Shown: positions 9,400 to 18,630 of the stretch, one piece after another
Layout: each line of letters opens with the position of its first letter
Position numbering within the stretch: the stretch's first letter is position 1
NCBI GenBank assembly: GCA_009663005.1
Contig: CM018895.1
Span: forward strand, 14,311,723-14,334,222
Source: Actinidia chinensis
Lineage: Eukaryota > Streptophyta > Magnoliopsida > Ericales > Actinidiaceae
Reading direction: 5' to 3'
Length of the DNA: 22,500 nucleotides
Position numbers and translations under genes: made by a program
Notes under the pieces: model-generated
Seen by the model: only the letters and a program-made list of their open reading frames with translations
What the model was told of the DNA's origin: nothing
Database searches by the model: none

Positions 9400-11300
9400 A
9401 CCTTTGTATAGATCATGGGGTGCGTCCAGTTCTGTATGGTGCTATGGGCGACCGTACTCTGCCTTGGTTGGTGGAGAATTTTATCCCACATCAATTAGCA
9501 AACCCACACTTGGCCTTTCCTTTCACAAATTATCTCTTAACTTGCTCTCCAAACACACCCATTTTCTTGGGTCTTCCTCAATCAATGAACACCCCATTTG
9601 GGTTTTCAGCATTTGAATGAGACTTTAGAGGTTAGGGAGATTTAAAACGGTTATGTAACTGTGGCAGATTGCAGAATGAGACTAAAATAAACGTGGGTAC
9701 CCTTTCCCTCTCCATGCCGATGCTCTCAGCAATGCCAATTTCAGTCGAAGCTGATGAACTGGGTCCTAAAGCCTTAAATTGACAACAATGGACTCCCAAC
9801 TCCAATCAGAGGCATCAACCAAGTCATTTTTTTTAAGACTTTAGCAGGAATTTTTAGGAGGACCAAATGAAGGAACTAAGTAAAACAATAGCAATGAGAC
9901 TCCCTCCCTTCCTCCAGAGCTTGCTAGGCACTTTCACATTCTTGGGCAAAGGATATTATTTGCCATTGGAAAGTCAGCATTTTCTCAGGGTTAAAGAACA
10001 GAAAGAGGTAAGCTCCACTGATCTTGGAAGTTCACACGGTATCTACCTTAAGGGGCAATCATTGTAGGCTAAAGTCTTACTGTTCTGGGAAAATAGATGG
10101 GACCTATTTTATATACTGGTTACTGCCGTTCTCTTCTATAGACTTCAAAATTCAAACTGTTTACGTAAAACGACAATTAAGCTAATACAGAGAGCAGTAT
10201 GAAGAGCATACACTACTATCATAAGACTAATTATATACTGATAAAATTCATCACTAGCATAAAACCAAAACCATATTCAACAACATAGAGTGTTACAAAG
10301 TCGGAAGCAAAAATAAGTGTCACACTTTTTATATTAGCACAATACAAGGCATAGACATTTCATCTCTCGTCTCATGTTGACACCCAAAGCTCAGATGCCT
10401 AATAATTTATTACCATCATGATACACACCGATAGAAAAGAACACCAGCTACTCATAATAACTATCGCCAAAACGCCTTCCCTAATCCTGCATTGAAAAAG
10501 CATATATCTTAAGCCACGATTAATGGTAGATCCGTCAGGCATTGTAAAACAAAGTTATAGTAATAACAAAGTATGGCAGTCTGAAAATACAGGACATACA
10601 ATTGATATTTCAATATCCATTTGGACAACATGCACATTTTAAAGACCGATATATTTGTCAAAATAGGACATGTGGATTCGTTATTGAAATTTAAATCAAC
10701 ATTGACAACTTTCATAATTGTATAACTAGCATTTTCTCTTACTGATGCTATTATAACAAAATTTGATAAGCACATAAATTGCTCAATATAGATGATGATA
10801 TATGTCAAAGAGCATATAACTATGAAAATATACCTACATTTTAAAGGCAGCATGGAGATGTACTTTTGTTATCTAACTGATATATTCAATTGCAAAGGTA
10901 TACACTATACATACACCCAACTATACCATTTGTCTCAATGGCAATTCTAATTATTTTCCCATGATGTACAAGAATTTTACAGACTCATGTTCCCTTATCA
11001 GAGCCACAATGCCAGTATGTCTTGACTTAACTTCCACCATCTGAAATTTTACTCAGTCCATTTCTCCATAATACATCAGACATCCTATATTGTTGTGATA
11101 GAAACCACTCAACATTCCCATTAGCAATTATATTACCAAAGAAGTATCAGCCATTGAACAATTTTCTAATTTTGAGAAGCATTGTGCCACTCGTGACACT
11201 ATTATTGACCAGTGAGCAAGCAAAGCAAGAGAAGAAAGACTTTACACGGAACATACAAAAGTTTAGTATTCACATACAAAACCTGTATGCTTCCATATGA
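9400..11300. other. Host intergenic DNA, no recognised gene
   Basis: After the LTR, base composition moves to AT-rich and the GGCGA motif of the element disappears. At 9348-9620 two overlapping plus frames are open for about 90 codons each, but I recognise neither, and the stretch could be an old LTR or non-coding. At 9867-10067 a 66-codon plus ORF is also unrecognised. The minus-strand AT-rich ORF at 10509-10853 has poor coding character. The only candidate exon here is the possible third exon of the LEA-like gene (10951-11040). Confidence 0.5.
10951..11040 (-). other. Possible third exon of the LEA14-like pseudogene
   Basis: The minus strand has TAAAATTTCAG|ATGGTGG at 11041, a plausible 3' splice site for the donor at 11473. 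Reading on in phase 0 gives 30 codons ending in TAA at 10951. In another phase it gives D-G-G-S-stop, which would be a natural ending after the poly-Glu tail but does not match the phase of the donor. Either the phase was changed by an indel or this is not the exon. cDNA of an intact homologue would decide. Confidence 0.3.
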
Positions 11301-11473
11301 CAATGATAAGTGGCGCTCAGTATACTTCTAATTATTGCCTAATCCAGTTGTAAGAATCAACAAAAAGATAAAACAAAAACAACTAGAAAATTTAGAAAGA
11401 GTTAACATGAGCATCAGACCAAAAAAGACAAAACAAGAAGAATCGGTAAAAAGCCACAAAGTCCACGATGTAC

Positions 11474-12405
11474 CTCCTCCTCCTCCTCACCCCCATCCTC
11501 TTTTTTACTCTTCTTAAGACGGGTTGTACCAACCTCCTTGCTGATGAGCAACTTCATTGCTCCAAAGGGCGTGTCCACATTGATGTATCCTTTCATGGTT
11601 TAACCAGTACCTTTCCCTCTAATCATGTCCCAAAGAGCAGATCCAAAGTCTTTAGGCGTGAAGGTGATGGGAATATCAAAGTAACTAATACCATTTTTAG
11701 CAATGGTAGTAGATTCTGACAATTCTGCACCTCCGATACATCAGAAAGCCAAACCTCATATTCAAGTGCCTTCAGGCCCAAATCAAAGTCATTCTTATTT
11801 TCCAATTTCAAATGAAGAACTGCAACGGTTTCTTCAAAAGAGAATCTCTGAAAACATATTTTCTCAAGATCAATATCAGGCTTGTAGGGAATGTGGATCT
11901 CTCCAGTTTTCTCAAGTGGACCCAAAAACAGGCACATCAACTATGAGGTCAAACTTGACCTTATAAGGAATGATACTTCCAGGCTTTATATCATCATATG
12001 TATTTTTAATGTCATCGTAGGCGAGCGAAACTGGTATCTTGAGAGTCTCAGAACCATGAGCATGTATTGTCCCAGCATCAGGGATCAATCCAGAAACCAG
12101 TTTCCTCTCATCGCTCTCAATTAAGTAGTTTATGTCAATGAGAGAAATCGGAATCGGATTCGGATTCGGATTTTTCACAAGGGCATCAACAACTATATCT
12201 GCCTTCTCAAGATTAATAGAAGGAATGTGAATCCCTGTAACATCAGCAGTTGGCTAGCAAAATCCAATGGTTTCCTCTATCTTCTCACCAATGCCATGAA
12301 TAAAATCCTTTACTTTTTCAATAAATCCACCCTTCCCTTCTTTGTCATCTTCTTTCTCCTTCACATCCCTTTCAACTATCTTTGGCTTATCAGATGATGC
12401 CATAC
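11474..12405 (-). pseudogene. LEA14-like desiccation protein (LEA_2 / WHy-type), main coding exon, broken
   Basis: Start ATG is at 12403, next to a 3' splice site (TTATTAAG|GT). The translation opens MASSDKPKIVERDVKEKEDD, then GGFIEKVKDFIHGIGEKIEE, then IHIPSINLEKADIVVD, IDINYLIESDERKLVSGLIP and GSIIPYKVKFDLIVDVPV. A second repeat follows, including EIHIPYKPDIDLEKI and KNDFDLGLKALEYEVWL, and later FGSALWDMIRGKGTG, INVDTPFGAMKLLI and an acidic tail. This matches plant LEA14-like proteins of the At2g44060 type, whose LEA_2 domains are linked to desiccation tolerance. Lesions are a TAG at 12254-12256, a frameshift near 11919 that removes about 11 bases, a second near 11734 (about 4 bases lost), and a TAA at 11600-11602. 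A hexanucleotide (AATCCG) is expanded near 12147-12170. The gene ends at a GT donor after poly-Glu (11473). Confidence 0.85.
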
Positions 12406-12513
12406 CTTAATAACAACGCATTCAAGATGTAAAAAGAATAAGCTAGTAGAATAACAAGAACTCTAGAGATGATATAAAACTTAAAAAGAAAATAAGTTAC
12501 AAGGAAACAAATA

Positions 12514-12724
12514 ACAAAGGATAAGTGTATCAGGTTACCAATCATGCACTTTACATCACTTCTACCGGTATTGTCAAAAAAACATTACATCCAATTTTTC
12601 TTATGAGTTCTATGTTCAAAAAAATCATGAACTTTTGATCAAGAAGGGGAAGGTAGTATAAATATTATAAAAATCGAGTAATACATGCAGAAACACAAAG
12701 GATAAGTGTATCAGGTTACCAATC
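12514..12724. repeat. Direct repeat of 30 bases, 181 bases apart
   Basis: ACAAAGGATAAGTGTATCAG and the next ten bases occur at 12514-12543 and again at 12695-12724 without mismatch. The sequence between is AT-rich and not obviously repeated. The repeats are too long for a target-site duplication and more likely mark a local duplication or recombination. Confidence 0.85.
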
Positions 12725-12869
12725 TAAAAAACAATACCAAGGTCAACACTTGGCCAGTCATGGATCGTGAAAAAAGGACTCACTGTTCTAGATCCACCTT
12801 CTATAGTAGGTTAGACTCTACTACCGCAGTAGACTATGTGCTTCTAACTTCAAAGTTCCATGACTAGCA

Positions 12870-13207
12870 CTTGGGTGGGTGTTGTGCCTCCTTGCTGTGA
12901 GGAGTGGTGGTAACGACTTTGTGTCCACTAATGTGGTCCAAACCATCCAATTGGTAGGGCTTACTGAGTAGATGATTTATACAAACACTCAAGCTGATTG
13001 GACATCGCGTGACTCATGGTTGGTCAATTCTCAAAATCATACATGCCTGTCTATTTTTTTCATGACAAATGTGATCTAATCACGTGGCTAGTAATGCCCA
13101 ATCAAACTATTTTTTGTGTAGATAATCTTCTCAAGTGGCACCATTCTAATAGTTCGGACCACATCAGTGGACTCGGGGTAGGGCCCACAGCCCCTCACCC
13201 ACCCCAA
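12870..13207. mobile_element. Fold-back MITE-like element inside the LEA intron
   Basis: The arms are inverted over more than 100 bases around a centre near 13035. GTCCACTAATGTGGTCC (12923-12939) is inverted at 13149-13172 with three differences in 24 bases. The match continues inward (CTGATTGGACAT versus TTGATTGGGCAT, and so on) and outward (TTGGGTGGGTG near 12871 versus its complement near 13196-13207). No transposase is present. Exact ends and target duplication are not clear, so the superfamily is open. Confidence 0.7.
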
Positions 13208-13529
13208 ATCTCCAGGACTAGAGATTCGTCTTAATGCCGATGAATTAACATGATGCAAGGCGCACCAATTCTCTTGCAATGAAAAAAATACAGAATAATA
13301 GAAGTAGGATTGCAGAATCCACAGTCAGTTTATCACCGATCAACCAAATCACTACACGAACAAATTTATACCTTTATACATTAAAGCGCAAGTAGGGGAA
13401 TCGATCCATAATGTCAATTGTCAAGTACTCGAATCCAACTTCAATACATGACAAAAACAAAAGAATATGCAGATCGGAGACTACGACATCCGGATGAGCA
13501 ACGATAATAAATAAAAACAGAGCTAAGAA

Positions 13530-13550
13530 ACACACACACACACACACACA
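13530..13550. repeat. (CA)10 microsatellite
   Basis: Uninterrupted CA dinucleotides in the 5' UTR intron of the LEA-like pseudogene. Confidence 0.95.
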
Positions 13551-13799
13551 GTTGGCGTGTAACTTCGGTTTTCTAAATTTTTTTGTTTGTTTGTTTTTCC
13601 ATAATCCAAAACAGTACATTTAGCCGCAACAGCAAGAAATCCCGAGAAAATGACAGAAAAGAGTAGAAAATAAGGATCTGATGGACGAACAAAGAGATTC
13701 ACAATAAAATTAACAACAGTCGGTGAAGCCGATTAGATCTGTGGGACGCGCTCCAACCGATCACCACCAAACATAAAAATCAACCTCATTTCAACATAA

Positions 13800-13804
<5 letters not shown>

Positions 13805-13830
<26 letters not shown>
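13805..13830. repeat. (AG)13 microsatellite
   Basis: Thirteen AG units in the first part of the 5' UTR intron, close to the splice donor. Read on the gene strand it is (CT)n, common in plant leader regions. Confidence 0.95.
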
Positions 13831-13831
<1 letters not shown>

Positions 13832-13863
13832 ACAGCTGGGAAACAAGCTAGCGATCTAATTAC

Positions 13864-13975
13864 CTTGAAAGGAGTAACGATGCAATCGAAGATGATCCAA
13901 ATTCACTGAATTTTTTCGTGTCCGAAGATAGACGAGACTCACGAGAGGAGAGAGAGAGAGAGAGAGAGAGTGTGA
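13864..13975 (-). pseudogene. 5' UTR exon of the LEA14-like pseudogene
   Basis: A CAAG|GTAATTAG donor at 13863 follows a short non-coding leader. The leader begins in a (CT)n tract (minus strand, 13949-13970), a typical plant leader feature. The transcription start is not visible, so the right boundary is a guess. No clear TATA box was found in 13980-14100. Confidence 0.5.
13949..13970. repeat. (AG)11 microsatellite
   Basis: A second AG tract about 140 bases from the first. Read on the minus strand as (CT)n it lies at the presumed transcription start of the LEA-like gene. Confidence 0.95.
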
Positions 13976-14225
13976 AGGAGTAATGAAAAAAGTGAACACT
14001 TTTAGGGGTACACAGATGACACGATTCTATGGAAACGGTCGTTGAAGAATTAAAAACTTGCCGACACGCTCACACGCTAAACGCAGGAAATACTTGCTTT
14101 CCGCAATGTTTTGAAATTCGGACAATTAAGCGAACTAAAAAAAGAATCGGGTCACGGATTATCGATTTAATCGTCGGGCAAAAGATTGTCCAAAGCGGGA
14201 GACGTTGTATGCCATTGTTATTGAT

Positions 14226-14700
14226 GGAGTAAGGAGGGATCTGATTCAGATACAGCTAGAGTTAATCCATTGCAATTATTAAATGCAATTCGTGCAGAGA
14301 AGGCTTAGTGGCACAAATGTGTTGGGTATGGTTTGACACAGATGCTACACATAATTTTATCTCTAAAAAGATAGTGCAGTTCTTCAGTATACAAGTTAGC
14401 CAAAGCATGAGTCGGATCAAGATGATGAACTCTGCCGCACAATCTATGTGTGGCATGGCTATAGAAGTGGGAATTCAAGTCGGAGATTGGTCAGGCCATG
14501 TGAACTTGATGGTGGTTCTACTGGATGACTTTGATGTCATTTTAGGAAATGATTTCTTCAGAATTGCAAAAGTGGCATTAATGCCTTATTTGTGTGGATT
14601 ATTGATTTCAGACAAACACACACCTTGTTTCGTGCCTGGTTACAACAAGCCATACAAAGGTCAGGGCATCAAGAGGAATGCAGGCGTGTTGTCTGCAATT
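14226..14700 (+). pseudogene. Element B gag tail and aspartic protease
   Basis: NPLQLLNAIRAEKA (about 14254-14307) is the end of the part preceding protease. The protease follows with WFDTDATHNFIS (about 14329-14365): the D-T-G catalytic triplet is changed to D-T-D, which would abolish activity. GIQVGDWSGHVNLMVVLLDD and FDVILGNDFF (14470-14560) form the rest of the fold. This segment ends at a TAG at 14701-14703, where related elements have a glutamine codon. Protease would have released the proteins from the polyprotein. Confidence 0.85.
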
Positions 14701-14724
14701 TAGATTCAAAACGGTCTAAGTGAT

Positions 14725-15660
14725 TTGACTTATCTTACAGCGTTGGTGGAGATCAAACCCGACCTTGTGGTGGAAGTATCTTATGAAGTTGCCAATGTGC
14801 TTACAGAATTTGGGAATGTGATGCCATATGAATTACCTAAGTCTCTTCCTCCTTGTCGTCCAACTAATCACAAAATTGACTTAGTCCCCGGTGGTAAGCC
14901 TCCAATGAAGGCACCATGTAGTATGTGTCCCTAAGAATTAGATGAATTGGGGAAGCAATTAACGAAGTTGCTAGATGTAGGGCTTATCCAGCCTTCTAAA
15001 GCCCCATACGGTGCCCCTATTCTTTTCTAAAAGAAGCAAGATGGGTCCATGCACTTGTGTGTCGACTATCAGGCACTAAATAAGATGACTATCAAAAATA
15101 AATATCATGTCCCTTTGGTTGCTGATTTATTTGACCGTTTGTGCAAGGCTTCTTACTTTACAAAGTTGGATCTACAATTTGGCTATTGGCAAGTTAGGGT
15201 CGCTATAGGGGATGAGGCAAAGACAACATGTGTGACTAGATATGGTTCATACAATTTTTGGGTGATGCCATTCGGTCTCACAAATGCTCCCGCTATATTC
15301 TGTAATTTAATACATGATATTTTTAATGATTTTGTTGATTAATTTGTAGTTGTCTATTTAGATGACATTGTAATTTATAGTGAGCCTTTGGCGGATCACT
15401 TGATTCATTTATGAAAAGTGTTCTCACGACTTAGAGAATATCAATTGTATGCCAAGAAGGAGAAATGCGAGTTTGCCCAAGGGAAAATTAAGTTTCTAGG
15501 GCATATCATTTCAAATGGAATTGTGAAGATGGACAGGAAGAAAGTTCAGGCCATTCTTAATTGGCCAACACCCAATAAAGTCCCAGAGTTGCGGTTTTTC
15601 CTTGGCTTAGCAAATTAATATTGTAAGTTTAAAGATTACTCAAAGAATGAGGTGCCTCTC
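14725..15660 (+). pseudogene. Element B reverse transcriptase
   Basis: After a linker (LTYLTALVEIKPDLVVEV) the RT fingers read PSKAPYGAP, VDYQALNKMTIKNKYHVPL, FTKLDLQFGYWQVRV and MPFGLTNAPAIFCNL. The catalytic box YLDDIVIYS is intact at about 15354-15380. The thumb part, [16 protein letters not shown] then [11 protein letters not shown], is followed by LRFFLGLAN. In-frame stops are at 14932 (TAA), 15028 (TAA), 15340 (TAA), 15411 (TGA) and 15616 (TAA). The catalytic residues are kept, but the protein could not be made in one piece. Confidence 0.9.
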
Positions 15661-15927
15661 ACAAATTTGCTTAAGAAGGATCGATCATGGCAGTAGAGCA
15701 ACAACTGCAAGGAAAGTTTTGACAAACTAAATTTGGTTGTAGCAAGTGAACCGGTGTTGCGCTTACCTGATTTCGACTTGCCTTTTGAAGTGCATACGGA
15801 TGCGTCAGATAAAGCAATTGACGGTGTTCTTGTACAAGAAGGCCATCTAGTGGCATTTGAAAGTCGCAAGGTGAATGATGCTGAGAAGAAGTATTCGGCA
15901 CATGAGAAGGATGCAAGAAGTCGGTAG
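15661..15927 (+). pseudogene. Element B RNase H, N-terminal half only
   Basis: EPVLRLPDFDLPFEVHTDAS (about 15751-15810), with the first catalytic Asp in VHTDASD, is followed by GVLVQEGHLVAFESRKVND and YSAHEKD. The domain then stops at about 15920. The next codons already belong to the integrase core (LLQPLPVPKKPW), so the second half of RNase H is missing. A TAG near 15693 stands where a Trp codon is usual. Confidence 0.85.
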
Positions 15928-15929
15928 GG

Positions 15930-17040
15930 TTGCTGCAGCCCTTGCCTGTACCAAAAAAGCCATGGGTATCAGTGTCCATGGATTTTATTTCTGGATTACC
16001 AAAGGTCAATGGTATGAGTTCCATTATGGTTGTTGTTGATCATTTTTCTAAGTATGCGATTTTTATTCTTGCACCACATGCATGTCCAATGGATGTGGCC
16101 GCTAATTTGTTTTACAAATATGTGGTGAAATACTTTGGATTGCCAGAGGATATTTTAAGTGACAGGGACACTCGATTCATTGGACGATTTTGGATGGTAT
16201 TATTCAATTCGGAGTTAAAATTCTCTACAGCCAATCATCCATAGACGGATGGTTAGCAAATGAAGTGGTTGAATGGGCTGCTAGAAGAATATCTTTGTAA
16301 CTATGTAATAGCCAGCCAGAAGAATTGGGTGGATTTGCTAAACAGTGCACAATTCTATTATAACTTTCATAGATCCTCTGTGACAGGCATGAGCCCATTT
16401 GAATTGTCAATGGGACATCAGCCACTCACTCCCAATGAAATGGCTAAAGCAGTTTCTGGAGGAAGGTGTCTAGCAGCATACAAATTTGCTTGCTCAAAGC
16501 AAGAATTACTGGACGAGGCCCAAGATAGTTTGGCAAAGGCAGCGAGACTCATGAAGAAGTATGCTGATAAAGGGAGGCGGTCTCTGGAATTCAATAATGG
16601 GGATAAATTTATGCTAAAACTTACTCCCTAGATTTGGAAAAAGATAAGTAGCAAGTCGGTACATCGTGGGTTGATTCCTAGATACAATGGTCAGTTTGAA
16701 GTGATCAAACGCGTTGAGAATGTTGCTTATAGACTGAAATTTCCAAACAGATTAAAGATCCATCCGACATTTCATATTAGTTTTCTCAAACCACATCACC
16801 AAAATATGTTTAACAAATCAAGACAACAAGCGAAGCATTCTCCCCCGGTGATTAGAAAGCAGTTTGATATTGAAGTTGAAAGCATTATGGATCACAAGAC
16901 GGCATAAGAAATTTGAATCAGAGAACCCATTACTTGTCAAATGGAAAGGTTTTTCAGATTCCGCTGCAAGTTGGGAGAAGGATCTCACGTTGTGGCAGTT
17001 TGAAAAATAGATCGGGGACTATTTGAAGACCTTACCAACG
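15930..17040 (+). pseudogene. Element B integrase core, C-terminus and chromodomain-like tail
   Basis: The core starts at VSMDFISGLPK (first Asp), then DHFSKYAIFI and ILSDRDTRFIGRFW (second Asp). The conserved HPQTDGQ motif at about 16237-16257 has both glutamines replaced by TAG, and the following Glu region is altered. SAQFYYNFHRSSVTGMSPFE and the C-terminal GLIPRYNGQFEVIKRV / KIHPTFHISFLKPHH follow, with a TAG at 16629. After a frameshift near 16905 the chromodomain-like tail reads LLVKWKGFSDSAASWEKD and LWQFEK, then TAG and TGA. The N-terminal zinc finger is deleted. Chromodomains are thought to guide integration to particular chromatin. Confidence 0.88.
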
Positions 17041-17071
17041 AGGATGTGAGCTTCTTCTAGTAGGGTTAGTC

Positions 17072-17727
17072 TGTTAGCATCTTGTCCCTCGACGTAATTA
17101 AAGGTTGGTGCGTGGTGACATCTTGCACTCGCACCACCCCAATGGCAAAGGAATGAGGAAAGCATGCCTTTATAAGATGGTAAATGTTTAAGGCAGTGAT
17201 GCTGCGAAGAAGATGCAAGGCGCAAGCAGAATGGTGTCTTAATGCACAGCAGTGTGGACTATAAACAAATGAACACATAGAATTGATATGGACTCAAAAC
17301 ATGAGACTTAGACTCAAGCGTGTGCATACTTAGGCGCACACGGGGCATGCACAAAGACAGACAATTACAAGCAAAATAGTTGCTGGTATTTGGTTATTAC
17401 ACTTGTACTATTATATGCATGTTATTACACTTGTAATGATTGTATGCTATTTGTAACAGTTATTATAAAAGCTGGAATGTTATTGGTTCAAATGTCATAG
17501 GCAGTTAGGGGTGGCAGTTCGAACTGCATGTAAGAATCTCTATAAAAAAGGGTTGTGTGCGCCAAGATTAAGGCAGAAAGTTTCTATCTAAAATTCTAAG
17601 TGTATTCCTATATTATTGTTGGTGTAAAAAAAATATTGGGATTGAGTTCTTGTAAATTATTGTTGTACCTTGTTTCAAATTCGGTAATCTTATTATGTGT
17701 GTGGAGTTTGGCTTAAACTAAGTGTCA
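17072..17727 (+). repeat. 3' LTR of element B
   Basis: TGTTAGCATC starts 30 bases after the last integrase stop and is preceded by the purine-rich TAGTAGGGTTAG, a weak PPT. A TATA box (CTCTATAAAAAAGGG, about 17539-17553) lies about 180 bases from the right end, as expected for U3/R. The right end is uncertain. It is put near 17727 because a MITE-like inverted repeat begins at 17729. Confidence 0.55.
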
Positions 17728-17728
17728 T

Positions 17729-18263
17729 AGTTATCAAAATCGAACCGGACCATCCGGTTCAACCGACAATCAGGCACTTAACCGGTCTAATAAACATATT
17801 TTATTGGAAATACAAGTGAACTGGGTTGAACTGTTTGAATCGGCTGATTTTTTATCGAACTGAGCGGTTTTTAACTGAAAAAATCGGACGATTTTTTCAC
17901 AAATTAATATTTTTTTAACAAATCAAAATTTTCATAAAAAAAATCTGTCTAAAATATTTTGACATCCCTAAAAAATAGTAATATTCCATGTAATATTTTG
18001 ACAAACCTAAAAAATTTGTCGAAAATTTTGATCGATTTTTTTTATAACAAATTTTTTTTCCAATCATGTGAGATCAATATTGAAATTTTCAATATGTAGA
18101 AAATTGAGAACTTCAATAAAAGACACAATCACACCAACCTCGAATAATCTACGCAAAACCCGATTGAAGAATCTCTAATCGCAACAAAAATCTCTGAAGC
18201 TATTTGAAATCACCACAAAATTCCCACAAAACGATTTTTGAAATGTAAAAATAATAATATTCT

Positions 18264-18295
<32 letters not shown>

Positions 18296-18365
18296 TCATA
18301 ATCAACTTTTAAACATCTACATAGTAGTTGAAGGGATAAAAAAAAATCATTTTTATTATTTATAA

Positions 18366-18400
<35 letters not shown>

Positions 18401-18469
18401 TCGGTTGAATCAGTGAAACATTGAACTGGTGCCTTGACTGATTCAATGTCCGCTCCGATTTTGATAACT
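17729..18469. mobile_element. MITE-like element with perfect 14-bp terminal inverted repeats
   Basis: AGTTATCAAAATCG at 17729-17742 is perfectly inverted at 18456-18469, and the similarity continues weakly inward (about 60 bases: CCGGACCATCCGGTTCAA against GCGGACATTGAATCAG). The inside is AT-rich and shows no transposase. The octamer AGTGTCAT occurs directly left (17721-17728) and again at 18484-18491. If it is the target duplication, the element ends at 18483 and would be hAT-like. The 14 bases between make this tentative. Confidence 0.75.
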
Positions 18470-18539
18470 GCTAAATGTGACGTAGTGTCATCATAAGAAA
18501 ATTTGAGTTAAAAAATTGACCATGTGACAAAACCCCATA

Positions 18540-18630
18540 TAGAGTTATATTGTTTTTTTATAATATTTTTGTATAGCTATATATTGTTATTTATATTTAT
18601 ATTTTATATTTTATATTTTATATATGGGAA
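18540..18630. repeat. AT-rich simple repeat
   Basis: Repeated TTATATTTTATA-like units. The rest of 18470-19511 contains no recognised gene. A TATA-like TTTATAAATAGAGG lies at about 18637-18650 without a recognisable downstream ORF. The minus-strand ORF at 19002-19301 has no motif and contains a (CT)n run, so it is not called a gene. Confidence 0.7.

Larger units (their letters stand above)
12406..13863 (-). other. 5' UTR intron of the LEA14-like pseudogene
   Basis: It is bounded on the minus strand by CAAG|GTAATTAG (13863) and ATTAAG|GT (12406), giving a GT-AG intron of 1458 bases directly before the start codon. It holds a duplicated 30-base segment, a fold-back MITE, (CA)n and (GA)n tracts, and a (GTTT)n tract near 13583-13598. 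The preserved splice sites show that this is not a processed (retro-copied) pseudogene. Confidence 0.65.
14226..17727 (+). mobile_element. Element B: truncated chromovirus (Ty3/gypsy, possibly Galadriel-like)
   Basis: Plus-strand order is gag tail, PR, RT, half of RNase H, integrase, chromodomain-like tail, then a 3' LTR. RT wording (VDYQALNKMTIKNKYHVPL, SKAPYGAP) and the chromodomain-like end (LLVKWKGFSDSAASWEKD, frame-shifted) indicate a chromovirus, closest in memory to the Galadriel/Monkey clade. The 5' LTR, PBS and most of gag are missing: recognisable coding starts abruptly at about 14226, some 250 bases from the LEA 5' exon. Host-side sequence at 13980-14225 shows no LTR. At least ten stops and one late frameshift break the ORF. 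Confidence 0.9.

Noticed and set aside
10509..10853. Minus-strand open frame of 114 codons in AT-rich DNA
   Set aside because: Low-complexity hydrophobic wording rich in I, Y, C and L, no motif, no splice or promoter context; expected by chance in AT-rich sequence.
11474..12405. LEA-like copy as a processed (retro-copied) pseudogene
   Set aside because: A GT-AG 5' UTR intron and a 3' donor are still present and there is no poly(A) tail at the end of the coding part.
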